Origin: Sphingobium sp. JS3065
GTDB taxonomy: Bacteria; Pseudomonadota; Alphaproteobacteria; Sphingomonadales; Sphingomonadaceae
NCBI RefSeq assembly: GCF_026427355.1
Contig: NZ_CP102664.1
Span: 1,798,001 to 1,862,000, forward strand
Direction of reading: 5' to 3'
Length of the DNA: 64,000 nucleotides
Shown: positions 18,050 to 26,396 of the stretch, in pieces
How the letters are laid out: each line of letters begins with the position of its first letter
How positions within the stretch are numbered: the stretch's first letter is position 1
The notes under the pieces: generated by a model
The model's database searches: none
Told to the model about the DNA's origin: nothing
The model's input: only the letters and a program-made list of their open reading frames with translations
Position numbers and translations under genes: made by a program

Positions 18050-18832
18050 ATGGCCCGTCGCCGCCAGATCTACGAAGGCAAGGCAAAGATCCTTTACGAA
18101 GGCCCCGAGCCGGGTACGATCATCCAATATTTCAAGGATGACGCGACCGCCTTCAATGCCCAGAAGAAGGGCACGATTTCGGGCAAGGGCGTCCTCAACA
18201 ACCGTATTTCCGAGCATATCTTCACCCTGCTCGGCCAGATCGGCGTTCCCACCCACTTCATCCGCCGCCTCAACATGCGCGAACAGCTCGTCCGCCAGGT
18301 GGAGATCGTTCCGATCGAGGTCGTGGTGCGCAACGTCGCCGCCGGTTCGCTCAGCAAGAAGCTGGGCATCGAGGAAGGCACGCAACTTCCCCGCACGCTG
18401 ATCGAATATTGCTACAAGGACGATGCGCTGGGCGACCCGCTGGTGTCCGAAGAACATATCGCCTGCTTCGGCTGGGCCACGCAGGAGGAGATGCACGACA
18501 TCGCCGACATGGCGATCCGCATCAACGACTTCATGTGCGGCCTGTTCGCGGGCATCGGCATCCGCCTGATCGATTTCAAGCTGGAGTTCGGCCGCCTGTG
18601 GGACGGCGAATATAGCCGCGTCATCCTGGCCGACGAAATCAGCCCGGACGGCTGCCGCCTGTGGGACATGGCGACCGGCGAAAAGCTGGACAAGGACCGT
18701 TTCCGCCGCGATCTGGGCGGCGAAGTGGAGGCCTATCAGGAAGTCGCCCGCCGCCTGGGCTTGATGCCCGAAGGCGCGGACACGACCGTCCTCGACCTGG
18801 ATACCCACCGCAAGAAGCGCGGCAAGGATTGA
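18050..18832 (+). CDS. purC: Phosphoribosylaminoimidazole-succinocarboxamide synthase
   Basis: 260 residues. [36 protein letters not shown] and [17 protein letters not shown] match SAICAR synthetase, step 8 of purine synthesis (CAIR + aspartate + ATP). [11 protein letters not shown] and [14 protein letters not shown] complete the active site. Start at [11 protein letters not shown]; in-frame upstream codons overlap the peptide gene. A 131-base leader separates it from the peptide. Confidence 0.95.
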   Translation: MARRRQIYEGKAKILYEGPEPGTIIQYFKDDATAFNAQKKGTISGKGVLNNRISEHIFTLLGQIGVPTHFIRRLNMREQLVRQVEIVPIEVVVRNVAAGSLSKKLGIEEGTQLPRTLIEYCYKDDALGDPLVSEEHIACFGWATQEEMHDIADMAIRINDFMCGLFAGIGIRLIDFKLEFGRLWDGEYSRVILADEISPDGCRLWDMATGEKLDKDRFRRDLGGEVEAYQEVARRLGLMPEGADTTVLDLDTHRKKRGKD

Positions 18833-18866
18833 CCTGAATTCCGGCGCGCTGCTTGGAGCAGATTGC

Positions 18867-19619
18867 TCAGGCGAGCAGCGCGTCCACCAGCAGCTTGATA
18901 CCCAGCAGCACCATCAACACATAGATGAGCGTGTAGAAGCGCGCCGCATCCACCCGCTTCACCAGCACCACGCCCGCCAAGGTCGCCGCGACGGCCACGG
19001 GAATCAGCGTCGCGGTCGCCAGCAGGTTGGTCCTGGTGAACTGCCCCAGCGCGGCATAGGCGGGAACCTTCATCCAGTTCATCGTGGCAAAGGTGACTGC
19101 CGTCGTCCCGACCAGCGTGTCGCGGGGCAGACGCTTGGGCAGCACCCACATCTGGAAAGGCGGCGACCCCGCATGGGCTATCTGGCTGGTGAAGCCGCTC
19201 GCCACGCCGAACAGCATGCCGATCCAGCTCGGCGAATTGGACGGCAGCACCATCGCACCGCCGCGCTCCACCCAGAGGCGTTGCAGGCCGAACAGCGCCG
19301 AAATCAGGCCCAGCACGCCCAGCACCGCGACTTCGGAAACCTGGGCCGCGAAGACATAGCCGATGGCGACCCCCATCGCCATTCCCGGCAACATGACCTT
19401 CGCTATATGCCGGTCCCAGCTATGGCGAAACGACCAGACGCTGACGGCGTCCTGCAGGATCAGGATAGGCAGCAGGATCGCGGCCCCCTTTACCGGGTCC
19501 ACGCCCAGGGCCATGATCGGCATGGCCAGCGCCCCGACCCCGGCGAACCCGCCCTTGGCAAGGCCGGACAGGATCACGGCCGCGATGGCGCATGTAAAAT
19601 AAAGATATTCCTGATTCAT
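18867..19619 (-). CDS. TauE/SafE-family sulfite/sulfoacetate exporter-like protein
   Basis: 250 residues, eight or so hydrophobic segments. The N-terminal half has LSGLAKGGFAGVGALAMPIM and the repeat half GVASGFTSQIAHAGSPPFQMWVLP, the paired motifs of TauE/SafE (DUF81) permeases, which export sulfite, sulfoacetate or other organosulfur anions. It is inserted on the minus strand between purC and purS. The sulfite reduction operon lies 10 kb away, so a sulfur role is possible but not shown. Confidence 0.85.
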   Translation of the reverse strand: MNQEYLYFTCAIAAVILSGLAKGGFAGVGALAMPIMALGVDPVKGAAILLPILILQDAVSVWSFRHSWDRHIAKVMLPGMAMGVAIGYVFAAQVSEVAVLGVLGLISALFGLQRLWVERGGAMVLPSNSPSWIGMLFGVASGFTSQIAHAGSPPFQMWVLPKRLPRDTLVGTTAVTFATMNWMKVPAYAALGQFTRTNLLATATLIPVAVAATLAGVVLVKRVDAARFYTLIYVLMVLLGIKLLVDALLA

Positions 19620-19728
19620 CGCGTCCGCCTAAAGCAACGCGGCCGACCAGGAAAGTATAATGCCTTGCCTGCGGGGGCCGAGAAGATTAGGGGGTGCGCG
19701 AAAGCCTGATTACGGAGTTTCCTGCCTC

Positions 19729-19962
19729 ATGAAAGCCCGCATCTTCGTCACCCTCAAGGGCGGTGTCCTCGACCCGCAGGGCAAGGCGATCCATCACGCG
19801 CTGGAAGGCCTTGGCTTTGGCGGCGTCAATGACGTGCGCGCGGGCAAGCTGATCGAGCTGGACCTGGCGGACGGCACCAGCGACGAGGATATCGACGCCA
19901 TGTGCCGCAAGCTGCTGGCCAATACCGTGATCGAAAACTACAGCGTCGAAAAGGTGGCCTGA
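19729..19962 (+). CDS. purS: Phosphoribosylformylglycinamidine synthase subunit PurS
   Basis: 77 residues. KARIFVTLKGGVLDPQGKAIHHAL and the C-terminal CRKLLANTVIENYSVE match PurS, the small structural subunit that tethers PurL and PurQ and helps pass ammonia. GGAG lies upstream of the chosen ATG. The gap to purQ is three bases, so the two are co-translated. purL is not in the neighbourhood. Confidence 0.93.
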   Translation: MKARIFVTLKGGVLDPQGKAIHHALEGLGFGGVNDVRAGKLIELDLADGTSDEDIDAMCRKLLANTVIENYSVEKVA

Positions 19963-19965
19963 GCC

Positions 19966-20640
19966 ATGAAGAGCGCCGTCATCGTCTTCCCCGGCAGCAA
20001 TTGCGACCGCGACCTCGCCGTGGCGTTCGAGGCGGCGACCGGCGCGAAGCCCGCCATGATCTGGCACCGCGACACCGAACTGCCGGACGATATCGACCTG
20101 ATCGGCGTGCCGGGCGGCTTTTCCTATGGCGATTATCTGCGCTCCGGTGCGATGGCGGCCCGTTCGCCGGTGATGCAGGCGGTGGCCAGGGCGGCTGACC
20201 GGGGCGCCCATGTGCTCGGCATCTGCAACGGTTTCCAGGTGCTGACCGAAAGCGGACTGCTGCCGGGCGCGCTGCTGCGCAATGCGGGCGGGCATTTCGT
20301 CTGCCGCGACGTGGCGCTGACGGTCGAGAATGCGCAGAGCGCCTTCACCAGCCGCTATGAGGCGGGTGAGGCGATCAGCTTTCCGGTGGCGCATCATGAC
20401 GGTAATTATTTCGCCGATGCGGCGACGCTGGACCGGCTGGAAGGCGAAGGCCGGGTGGCGCTGCGCTATGCGGAGAGCGTTAACGGGTCGGCGCGGAACA
20501 TCGCAGGCATCCTGAACGAAGCCGGCAATGTGCTGGGCATGATGCCGCATCCCGAACGGGTGATCGAGGCGGCCCATGGCGCGACGGACGGACGGCGGCT
20601 GTTCGAGGGGCTGGTGGAAGGGTTGCTGGCCCGGGCCTGA
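19966..20640 (+). CDS. purQ: Phosphoribosylformylglycinamidine synthase, glutaminase subunit
   Basis: 224 residues, class I glutamine amidotransferase. The nucleophile is the Cys in [11 protein letters not shown]; the His and Glu partners sit in MPHPERVIE near the end, and the start [18 protein letters not shown] is typical. It releases ammonia from glutamine for the PurL reaction. purS and purQ form a two-gene unit; immediately downstream the chromosome enters repeat and IS remnants, so the purL partner must lie elsewhere. Confidence 0.95.
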   Translation: MKSAVIVFPGSNCDRDLAVAFEAATGAKPAMIWHRDTELPDDIDLIGVPGGFSYGDYLRSGAMAARSPVMQAVARAADRGAHVLGICNGFQVLTESGLLPGALLRNAGGHFVCRDVALTVENAQSAFTSRYEAGEAISFPVAHHDGNYFADAATLDRLEGEGRVALRYAESVNGSARNIAGILNEAGNVLGMMPHPERVIEAAHGATDGRRLFEGLVEGLLARA

Positions 20641-20703
20641 GCGGTCGAGCGTCTACGTCGCATCCATTTGTTCATCTCCGACGCAAGGCCCCGCAAACCA
20701 ATC

Positions 20704-20782
20704 GTCATCCCAGCGAAAGCTGGGATCTCAGGCGATAGGGCACGACCTGGCCCCACGAGATCCCAGCTTTCGCCAGGATGAC
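20704..20782. repeat. REP-like inverted repeat pair
   Basis: Two near-identical units face each other: 20704-20730 (GTCATCCCAGCGAAAGCTGG, then GATCTCA) and its inverse at 20756-20782, separated by 25 bp. Each also contains an inner palindrome CCCAGC-GAAA-GCTGGG. A further copy lies at 29265. This is the layout of REP/BIME elements scattered in intergenic DNA, here directly after purQ. Confidence 0.7.
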
Positions 20783-20889
20783 CGATAAGCGCTACCCCTT
20801 GGAGCCTTCGGTGAATAGATTGAATTGCGGGATTTCCAAGGCTGTTTGGATGTGATTCAAGCTGAGGGCTGGGTATGGAGGCCAGCCCT

Positions 20890-21245
20890 TATGCCACGAT
20901 CCTATTCTCAAGATTTGCGAGATCGGGTGATCGACGCTGTGGTGCGGGGCGGCGAGAGCCGACGCTCGGCCTGACGCCGTTTTGGCGTGAGCGAGGCATC
21001 AGCGATCAAGTGGGCGCAGCGCTACGAGCGCGTTGGTGACCGGCGCTGTGCGGGAACGGGCGGGCATCGTCCATCGAAGGTGAAGCCCGAACGAGACTGG
21101 CTTCTGGCGGCGATCGCGACCGAGCCGGACATCACGCTGTCGGCCCTGTCAGCAAAGCTTTTGGTCGAGCGGGGGGTCCGTGCGGACACGAGCATGCTAT
21201 CGCGCTTCTTCATCGGCGAAGGTATCAGCTTCAAAAAAACCGGTC
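20890..21245 (+). pseudogene. IS630-family transposase remnant
   Basis: ATG at 20890 opens with PRSYSQDLRDRVIDAVVRGGESRRSA, the helix-turn-helix of IS630 transposases, then hits an in-frame TGA at 20971. The same frame continues (RRFGVSEASAIKWAQRYERVGDR, HRPSKVKPERDWLLAAI, TLSALSAKLLVERGV) to FKKT near 21240, where homology ends. The catalytic DDE domain is missing. Both the stop and the truncation make it non-functional. Confidence 0.8.
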
Positions 21246-21465
21246 CCGGGCTGAGCCCGCCTGTGTGGGGTAGAAACGGGCCGTGCTCTAGATGGGCCAG
21301 GAGGGTCGCGGCCGATCGCTTATTGGAGGCATGACACCCCGTTAAAAAACGTGGCCCGTGGGCATTTGCGTACTTGAGAGTGGTGACGTCGTGCTGCGGC
21401 GATCCCGATTAGGAAGATGACGGTTGGCATAGCCCATATCCTCCCGATTTGGAGGAGGACGTGGA

Positions 21466-22075
21466 ATGACAGGAGCAAAGCCCCCAGGCGCGGACGCATT
21501 GGCGATGGTGAACAGAGGCGCCGCTGCCATCGACATCGGTTCGACCATGCACATGGCGGCCATCAATCCGCAGGCGGACGATAATCCTGTGCGGGCATTT
21601 GGCACGTTCACCGGCGACCTACATGAGATGGCTCGCTGGTTCAAGGCATGCGGCGTTACCAGCGTGGCGATGGAATCCACCGGTGTTTACTGGATTCCGG
21701 CCTATGAAGTGTTGGAGCAGCACGGCTTCAACGTCATCCTCGTCAATGCGCGCTACGCCAAGAACGTGCCCGGCCGCAAAACCGATGTCAGTGATGCCGC
21801 CTGGCTGCAACGCCTTCATAGCTATGGGCTGTTGCGGGGAAGTTTCCGTCCGGTAGCAGGCGTTGCAACCATGCGGGCCTACGGCCACCGCCCGCAAGAT
21901 AGCTGTGCTGTTCTACAACAGCTTGCGGTACGGCATCGCGTACCACGACCCCGGCGCCTCACAATATGAGGAACGATCTCGCAGCCGGGTGATCGGCAAT
22001 CTCCAGCGCCGCGCCAAGACCTTCGGCTTCTCACTCCAGCTATTGCCGCCAGAGCCCGATATGGCTGTTTCTTAG
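21466..22075 (+). pseudogene. IS110-family transposase with internal deletion
   Basis: The first part (21466 to about 21857) encodes the RuvC-like DEDD start of IS110 transposases: AAAIDIGSTMHMAAINP, VAMESTGVYWIPAYEVLEQHGF, LVNARYAKNVPGRKTDVSDAAWLQRL. It then jumps in another frame to the typical extreme C-terminus (ARKIAVLFYNSLRYGIAYHDPG, YEERSRSRVIGNLQRRAKTFGFSLQLLP, ending at 22075). The middle and the transposase_20 core are deleted. A non-coding stretch at about 21300-21465 upstream may be the left end of the element. Confidence 0.8.
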
Positions 22076-22247
22076 GAAGCTGCGGAGCGATGTGCTCGCG
22101 CATATATCTACTCATTTTATAGAGAGATGAAAGATAGCCCTGCTTGAGGTGTCGAGACGACAGGTTTTAGGGCCTGATGGCCAGCAAGTCCGCCCTGACA
22201 AGGACGGGAAGGGAATTCCGGCGAAAGAGCGCGGTGAGATGCGTTCC

Positions 22248-22337
22248 TCAGAACGCCACATTGTAGATGAACCAGCCCACGATCAGCAGGCTTGTCACTA
22301 CACAAAGTCGATCACCGAAAATGTCGATACGCGACAT
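22248..22337 (-). CDS. Possible 29-residue membrane peptide
   Basis: A short frame on the minus strand reads MSRIDIFGDRLCVVTSLLIV followed by GWFIYNVAF: basic N-terminus and one hydrophobic helix. An AAGGAAGGA tract lies 8-10 bases before the ATG, an excellent ribosome site. About 50 bases upstream, GGAAC and CGTT are spaced like a general-stress (EcfG) promoter. It lies between IS remnants and DUF2093. No family is known to me. Confidence 0.4.
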   Translation of the reverse strand: MSRIDIFGDRLCVVTSLLIVGWFIYNVAF

Positions 22338-22618
22338 CACTCACATCCTTCCTTGGCCGAGCGATCTTTGTCGCTTCGTTCAGAAACGATAAACCATTAG
22401 AGCGTTCCAAGGAATAGGATAAGTGCGATCAAACGCTCAAAAAATGCGATAAATTGAAAATTCACATCTTGAATTTAGTTTCGTAACACAACCGAAATCC
22501 GCCAGCCAAGGAGAAAATTCGACGGTTTTCTTATAAAATCAAAACCTTGAGCATAGCGGGGCAGACGAAAGCGCAGCATGCCAAGCAGGAAAAGGGTCAA
22601 GTTTGGACAGGATAAACT
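22338..22618. other. AT-rich intergenic stretch
   Basis: About 280 bases, visibly richer in A and T than the surrounding genome, with no open frame of note. It contains the candidate EcfG promoter at 22385-22408. The base composition change, next to IS remnants, suggests it is the remaining flank of a foreign insertion or a relaxed regulatory region. Confidence 0.4.
22385..22408 (-). promoter_or_regulatory. Possible EcfG-type stress promoter
   Basis: On the minus strand GGAAC (22408-22404) is followed after 15 bases by CGTT (22388-22385). The alphaproteobacterial general-stress sigma factor EcfG recognises GGAAC with CGTT about 16-17 bases later, so the spacing is one base short. It points at the 29-residue peptide gene starting at 22337. 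Confidence 0.35.
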
Positions 22619-22831
22619 TTAGTCGAAAATTTGCCCCCGATGCTTCAGAAAGGACCGGGTCGCCTCCATCGGCCCCCGATACGCTTCCTGAAACTCCGCG
22701 CTCCAATATTTAAGGTCGTCAAGCTCGATTCGCGCGCCCGAAACGGCGCACAGCACGAACTGGCCCGGACGCACGATGTCGAAATGCGGCGTGTCGTAAT
22801 GCAGCACCGCCAGTCCCTGGATATCCGCCAT
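22619..22831 (-). CDS. DUF2093 domain protein
   Basis: A 70-residue protein: LAVLHYDTPHFDIVRPGQFVLCAVSGARI then LDDLKYWSAEFQEAYRGP. This is the complete DUF2093 pattern, an alphaproteobacterial family of unknown function that may bind a small ligand or metal through the central Cys. Its ATG overlaps the stop of the preceding enzyme gene by one base (TGATG), so the two are translationally coupled. Confidence 0.88.
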   Translation of the reverse strand: MADIQGLAVLHYDTPHFDIVRPGQFVLCAVSGARIELDDLKYWSAEFQEAYRGPMEATRSFLKHRGQIFD

Positions 22832-24234
22832 CAGTCGCCGGTCAGGATGCGATCGACAAGCTGCTTCACGGTCGGCACGAACCCGTTCGAATAAAAGGGA
22901 TCCTGCTTGAACTTATAGGCGCCATGGCCCGCGAAGAGCAGATTCTTGTCAAGGTCGCCGCCATGGACGGCCTCCTGCAGCGACTTCTGGATGCAGAAGC
23001 TGCGCGGGTCGGCCAGACGGCCGGTGGAGTTGGTCTCGCTGTCCATCCAGCTTGAGAAGGCGCACTGGCTGAGGCAGCCCATGCAATCGGTCTGATCCTT
23101 GCGGATTTCGGCCTTTTCCTCTTCGGTCACGAAGACCAGCGTGTTGTCCGGCGTCTTGAGCGCGGAGGTGAAGCCCTGCCCCACCCATTCGCGGGCGCGC
23201 AGCAGGTCGCCCCGCGTCACCCAGAAATTCTTGCCCTTCACCCCGGCGTCGAGCTGATGCGTATGATCGCCCGCCTGTTCGGTGCTGAAGGGAATTTGCC
23301 GTTCCGAACGCGCCTCCAGCAGGCGCAGGAAGGGATTGCGGACCGCCGAACTATAGAAGCCGGTGGGCGAGAAGCGGTGCAGCAGCACGTCGCCCGGCTC
23401 CAACTGCATCAACCGCTCCTTCCAGAGCTGCGGGATCGGGCTTTCCTGCGTCAGCAGCGGACGGGTGCCGAACTGGAACATGATCGCGCCCAGTTCGGGA
23501 TTGTCGATCCAGTCGTTCCAGTCCTTGAGCGCCCAGACGCCGCCCGCCATGACGATCGGCACATCGTCCGAAATGCCGCCTTCGCGCATCGTGGCGCGCA
23601 GGTCGCGGACGCGGGGATAGGGGTCCTGGGGTGCGCGCGGGTCTTCGGCGTTGGACAGGCCGTTATGCCCGCCCGCCAGCCAGGGATCTTCATAGACCAC
23701 CGCCGCCAGCCATTCCGAAGCCTTGGAATAGGCGCGTTTCCAGAGGGCGCGGAAGGCGCGGCCCGAACTGACGATAGGCAGATAGTTGACGCCATAGGAT
23801 GCAGCGATTTCGGACAGCTTGTACGGCATGCCCGCGCCGCAGGTGACGCCCGCCACCATGCCCCTGGTCTTTTCAAGGACGCCGTGCAGGACGCGCTGCG
23901 CCCCGCCCATTTCCCAGAGGACGTTGATGTTGATCGCGCCCTTGCCGCCCGCGATCTCGAAGGCGCGCTTCACCTGTTCGACCGCGCCGTCGATGGCATA
24001 GGCGATCAGTTCCTCATGACGGTCGCGCCGGGTGCGGCCATGATAGATTTGCGGGATGACGTTGCCGAAACTGTCATAGCTGTCCGCATTCACCGCCGAC
24101 ACCGTGCCGATCCCCCCGGCCGCGGCCCATGCGCCGGAACTGGCATGGTTGGAAACGGCTACCCCCTTGCCGCCCTCGACCAGCGGCCACACTTCGCGGC
24201 CGCCATAGATGATGGGCTTCAACCCCTTGAACAA
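22831..24234 (-). CDS. Nitronate monooxygenase-like flavoenzyme
   Basis: 467 residues. An FMN-dependent TIM barrel of the 2-nitropropane dioxygenase family: PIIYGGREVWPLVEGGKGVAVSNH, VTCGAGMPYKL, PIVMAGGVWALKDW and LGAIMFQFGTRPLL. It is longer than standard NMO (about 320-380). The extra C-terminus holds a cysteine cluster at 384-391 (CMGCLSQC) plus Cys414, which could bind iron-sulfur or zinc. The substrate is unclear. First gene of a pair with DUF2093. Confidence 0.82.
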   Translation of the reverse strand: MFKGLKPIIYGGREVWPLVEGGKGVAVSNHASSGAWAAAGGIGTVSAVNADSYDSFGNVIPQIYHGRTRRDRHEELIAYAIDGAVEQVKRAFEIAGGKGAININVLWEMGGAQRVLHGVLEKTRGMVAGVTCGAGMPYKLSEIAASYGVNYLPIVSSGRAFRALWKRAYSKASEWLAAVVYEDPWLAGGHNGLSNAEDPRAPQDPYPRVRDLRATMREGGISDDVPIVMAGGVWALKDWNDWIDNPELGAIMFQFGTRPLLTQESPIPQLWKERLMQLEPGDVLLHRFSPTGFYSSAVRNPFLRLLEARSERQIPFSTEQAGDHTHQLDAGVKGKNFWVTRGDLLRAREWVGQGFTSALKTPDNTLVFVTEEEKAEIRKDQTDCMGCLSQCAFSSWMDSETNSTGRLADPRSFCIQKSLQEAVHGGDLDKNLLFAGHGAYKFKQDPFYSNGFVPTVKQLVDRILTGD

Positions 24235-24327
24235 CGCAATCTCCCGCGCAAAAATCCCGTGGCCCCGACCACTTAAATGCCGCCCTATAACAGCTTTGCA
24301 GTGGAATGACGAATATTTGGCCGCGCC

Positions 24328-25494
24328 CTACCTTAAAATGGAGGGGCTGGATAGTGCCTCGCCGTAAAGGGTTGCATAGGCGTCAACCATAGCGGATTCG
24401 GTGAAATCGCGCTGGGCGCGGTGCCGGTTGGCTTCCCCCAGGCGCTGGCGCAAGGCCGGGTCGCGGGCAAGAACGCCAATGGCGGCGGCAAGGCCCGCCT
24501 CGTCAGAGACAACGAACGGCCCGTTTTCCGGCGCGACCATATGGGCGACATCGCCCACGTCCATGGCGGCTATGGGCAACCCCGCCGCCATCGCCTCTAT
24601 CAGCGAGACGGGGAATTGTTCGCTGTCGGAGGAGAGGGCGAAAATGTCGAACAGGCCGATGAAGCGCCAGGGTTCGCTGAGGAAACCCGCCATGCAGATG
24701 TCGACGCCATGGGCGTTGGCCTCGACCAATATGGCGTCGCGTTCCGGCCCCTCCCCCACCACCGCCAATTGCAGCCGGTCGCGATGCGGGGCGACGGCGC
24801 GGACGAGGCGCGGGATGTTCTTGACGGCGCGAAGACCGGCCAGCGTGCCGACCACCAGCTTGCTGGGGGTGCGGTGGAGCGCCGCTATGGCGTCCGGCGC
24901 GGGCGGTTGCGCATAGCGGGCAGTGTCGATGCCGTTGCGGATCAGATGGACCCTGGCGGCAGGCTGCCGCCAGACCTGGCGGGCGACGGCATCCAGCCGG
25001 ATGGAAGGGACGACCAGCGCATGAGCGCGCTGGAGCGCGAGGCGGCGGTAGAGGTTGCGCTGCGGCTTGAGGCCGGTCGCTTCGTCCGCGTTGAAGCCGT
25101 CCTCATGATGGATCAACGGCGGAAGGTCGAGGGATTTGGCATGGATGCGATGCGCCATCACGGCGTCCATCGCCCCCCAATTATAGCTGAGGATGAGGTC
25201 GTAGCCCGACAGGAATTGCGCGATCGCCTTGAACCGCTTCAGGCTCGGCTTGCCTGTCAGCGGGGGCGGATCGGGAAAATCGGCTGGCGTGGCGGGATCG
25301 ATGGCGTCACGGGCGCTCATCAGATGCGGCGCCGCGCTGACGATGCTGTGACGGACGCGGTCGCCCCACAGGTTCATCAGGCGCACGGCGCGGGCTTCCT
25401 TGCCGCCTAGCGAGAAGCTGCCATGGACGTGAAGCAGCCGGGGCGGATCGTTCGTTCCCCCTGATCTTCCCGCCCTGAAAACCGCTTCAGCCAT
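24328..25494 (-). CDS. Family 4 glycosyltransferase
   Basis: 388 residues, GT-B fold. The N-terminal half opens PPRLLHVHGSFSLGGKEARA (G-rich acceptor loop). The C-terminal half has VVGTLAGLRAVKNIPRLVRA, LAVVGEGPERDAI and the donor-binding SSDSEQFPVSLIEAMAAGLPIAAMDVG, as in GT4 enzymes building surface polysaccharide. It overlaps the hydrolase gene upstream by eight bases. Sugar and acceptor unknown. Confidence 0.88.
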   Translation of the reverse strand: MAEAVFRAGRSGGTNDPPRLLHVHGSFSLGGKEARAVRLMNLWGDRVRHSIVSAAPHLMSARDAIDPATPADFPDPPPLTGKPSLKRFKAIAQFLSGYDLILSYNWGAMDAVMAHRIHAKSLDLPPLIHHEDGFNADEATGLKPQRNLYRRLALQRAHALVVPSIRLDAVARQVWRQPAARVHLIRNGIDTARYAQPPAPDAIAALHRTPSKLVVGTLAGLRAVKNIPRLVRAVAPHRDRLQLAVVGEGPERDAILVEANAHGVDICMAGFLSEPWRFIGLFDIFALSSDSEQFPVSLIEAMAAGLPIAAMDVGDVAHMVAPENGPFVVSDEAGLAAAIGVLARDPALRQRLGEANRHRAQRDFTESAMVDAYATLYGEALSSPSILR

Positions 25495-26374
25495 TCAGAA
25501 CCCGCGCCAGCAGCCTGTCGATGGCGAAGGCCGAAGCCGGTTCGTCGAGGACCGGGGCATGGCCGACATGGGGGATGGTCGCCAGCTCCGCGTCGGGGCC
25601 GATTTCCTGTGCCATGCGTTCGGCCGTGGCGGCGGACAGCAGGTCGGAACGCTCCCCGCGCAGCAGCAGCGTTGGAATGCCGCGAAAGGCCCGCATCACC
25701 GGCCACATGTCGACCCCGGCTTCATCGCTGGCCACGCGCAGGGGTTCGGCAATGCGCATGTCATAGTCAAGGACGATGCGGCCCGCGCTGGTAAGCCGGT
25801 AAAGCCGCTTCGCCATGGCAAGCCATTGGTCGAGGCCATAGGCCGGATAGATGTCGCGGTTCGATTCCTCCAGCGCGCGGGCGGCATGGACCCAACTGGG
25901 ATGCGACTGGCCGATGCCGACATAGGTGCGGATGCGGGCAAGCCCCGCCTCCTCCAGCGTCGGCCCGACATCGTTGAGCAGCGCGCCCGCCAGCCATTCC
26001 CGATGGGTCGCGGCGATCAGCATGGTGATGATGCCGCCCAGAGACGTGCCGATGGCGACGAAGCGGGTGACGGCAAGATCCGCCAACAACCGGCTGATGT
26101 CCTGCAAATAGGTGAGCGGGACATAGGTCATCGGGTCTTTCGCCTGCGCGCTTTCGGCGCGGCCGCGCATGTCCGGGCAGATCAGGCGCCAATCACCGGC
26201 CAAACGGGCGGCGAGCGGCTCGAAATCGCGGGCGTTGCGGGTCAGGCCCGGCAGGCAGAGCAAGGGCGGACGGCCATCCTCCCCGCCTGCATAATCGCGA
26301 TAATGGAGCCTCAGCCCGTCGGGGGACCACCAATATCCGTCGCTATAGCTGCTCAAGCTGCTTGATCCTTCCAC
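25487..26374 (-). CDS. Alpha/beta hydrolase
   Basis: About 295 residues. PPLLCLPGLTRNARDFEPLA (oxyanion region), the nucleophile elbow FVAIGTSLGGIITML with Ser, and the C-terminal HVGHAPVLDEP with the catalytic His show the triad. Substrate is not predictable. The GTG at 26374 with GGGGGA six bases upstream is chosen so that the start does not run into the divergent selO at 26397; longer frames overlap it. Overlaps the glycosyltransferase by eight bases. Confidence 0.85.
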   Translation of the reverse strand: MEGSSSLSSYSDGYWWSPDGLRLHYRDYAGGEDGRPPLLCLPGLTRNARDFEPLAARLAGDWRLICPDMRGRAESAQAKDPMTYVPLTYLQDISRLLADLAVTRFVAIGTSLGGIITMLIAATHREWLAGALLNDVGPTLEEAGLARIRTYVGIGQSHPSWVHAARALEESNRDIYPAYGLDQWLAMAKRLYRLTSAGRIVLDYDMRIAEPLRVASDEAGVDMWPVMRAFRGIPTLLLRGERSDLLSAATAERMAQEIGPDAELATIPHVGHAPVLDEPASAFAIDRLLARVLNG

Positions 26375-26396
26375 CCTGCATCCCCCATATCGCCGC

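Noticed and set aside
16283..18808. 841-codon open frame on the minus strand over otsA and purC
   Set aside because: It lies antisense to two well-recognised genes; long antisense frames are expected in high-GC DNA, and its composition (His/Arg/Asp-rich, no motif) is that of a shadow.
22117..22305. 62-codon minus-strand frame between IS110 remnant and the 29-residue peptide
   Set aside because: No ribosome site, no homology; overlaps the better-supported small peptide frame.
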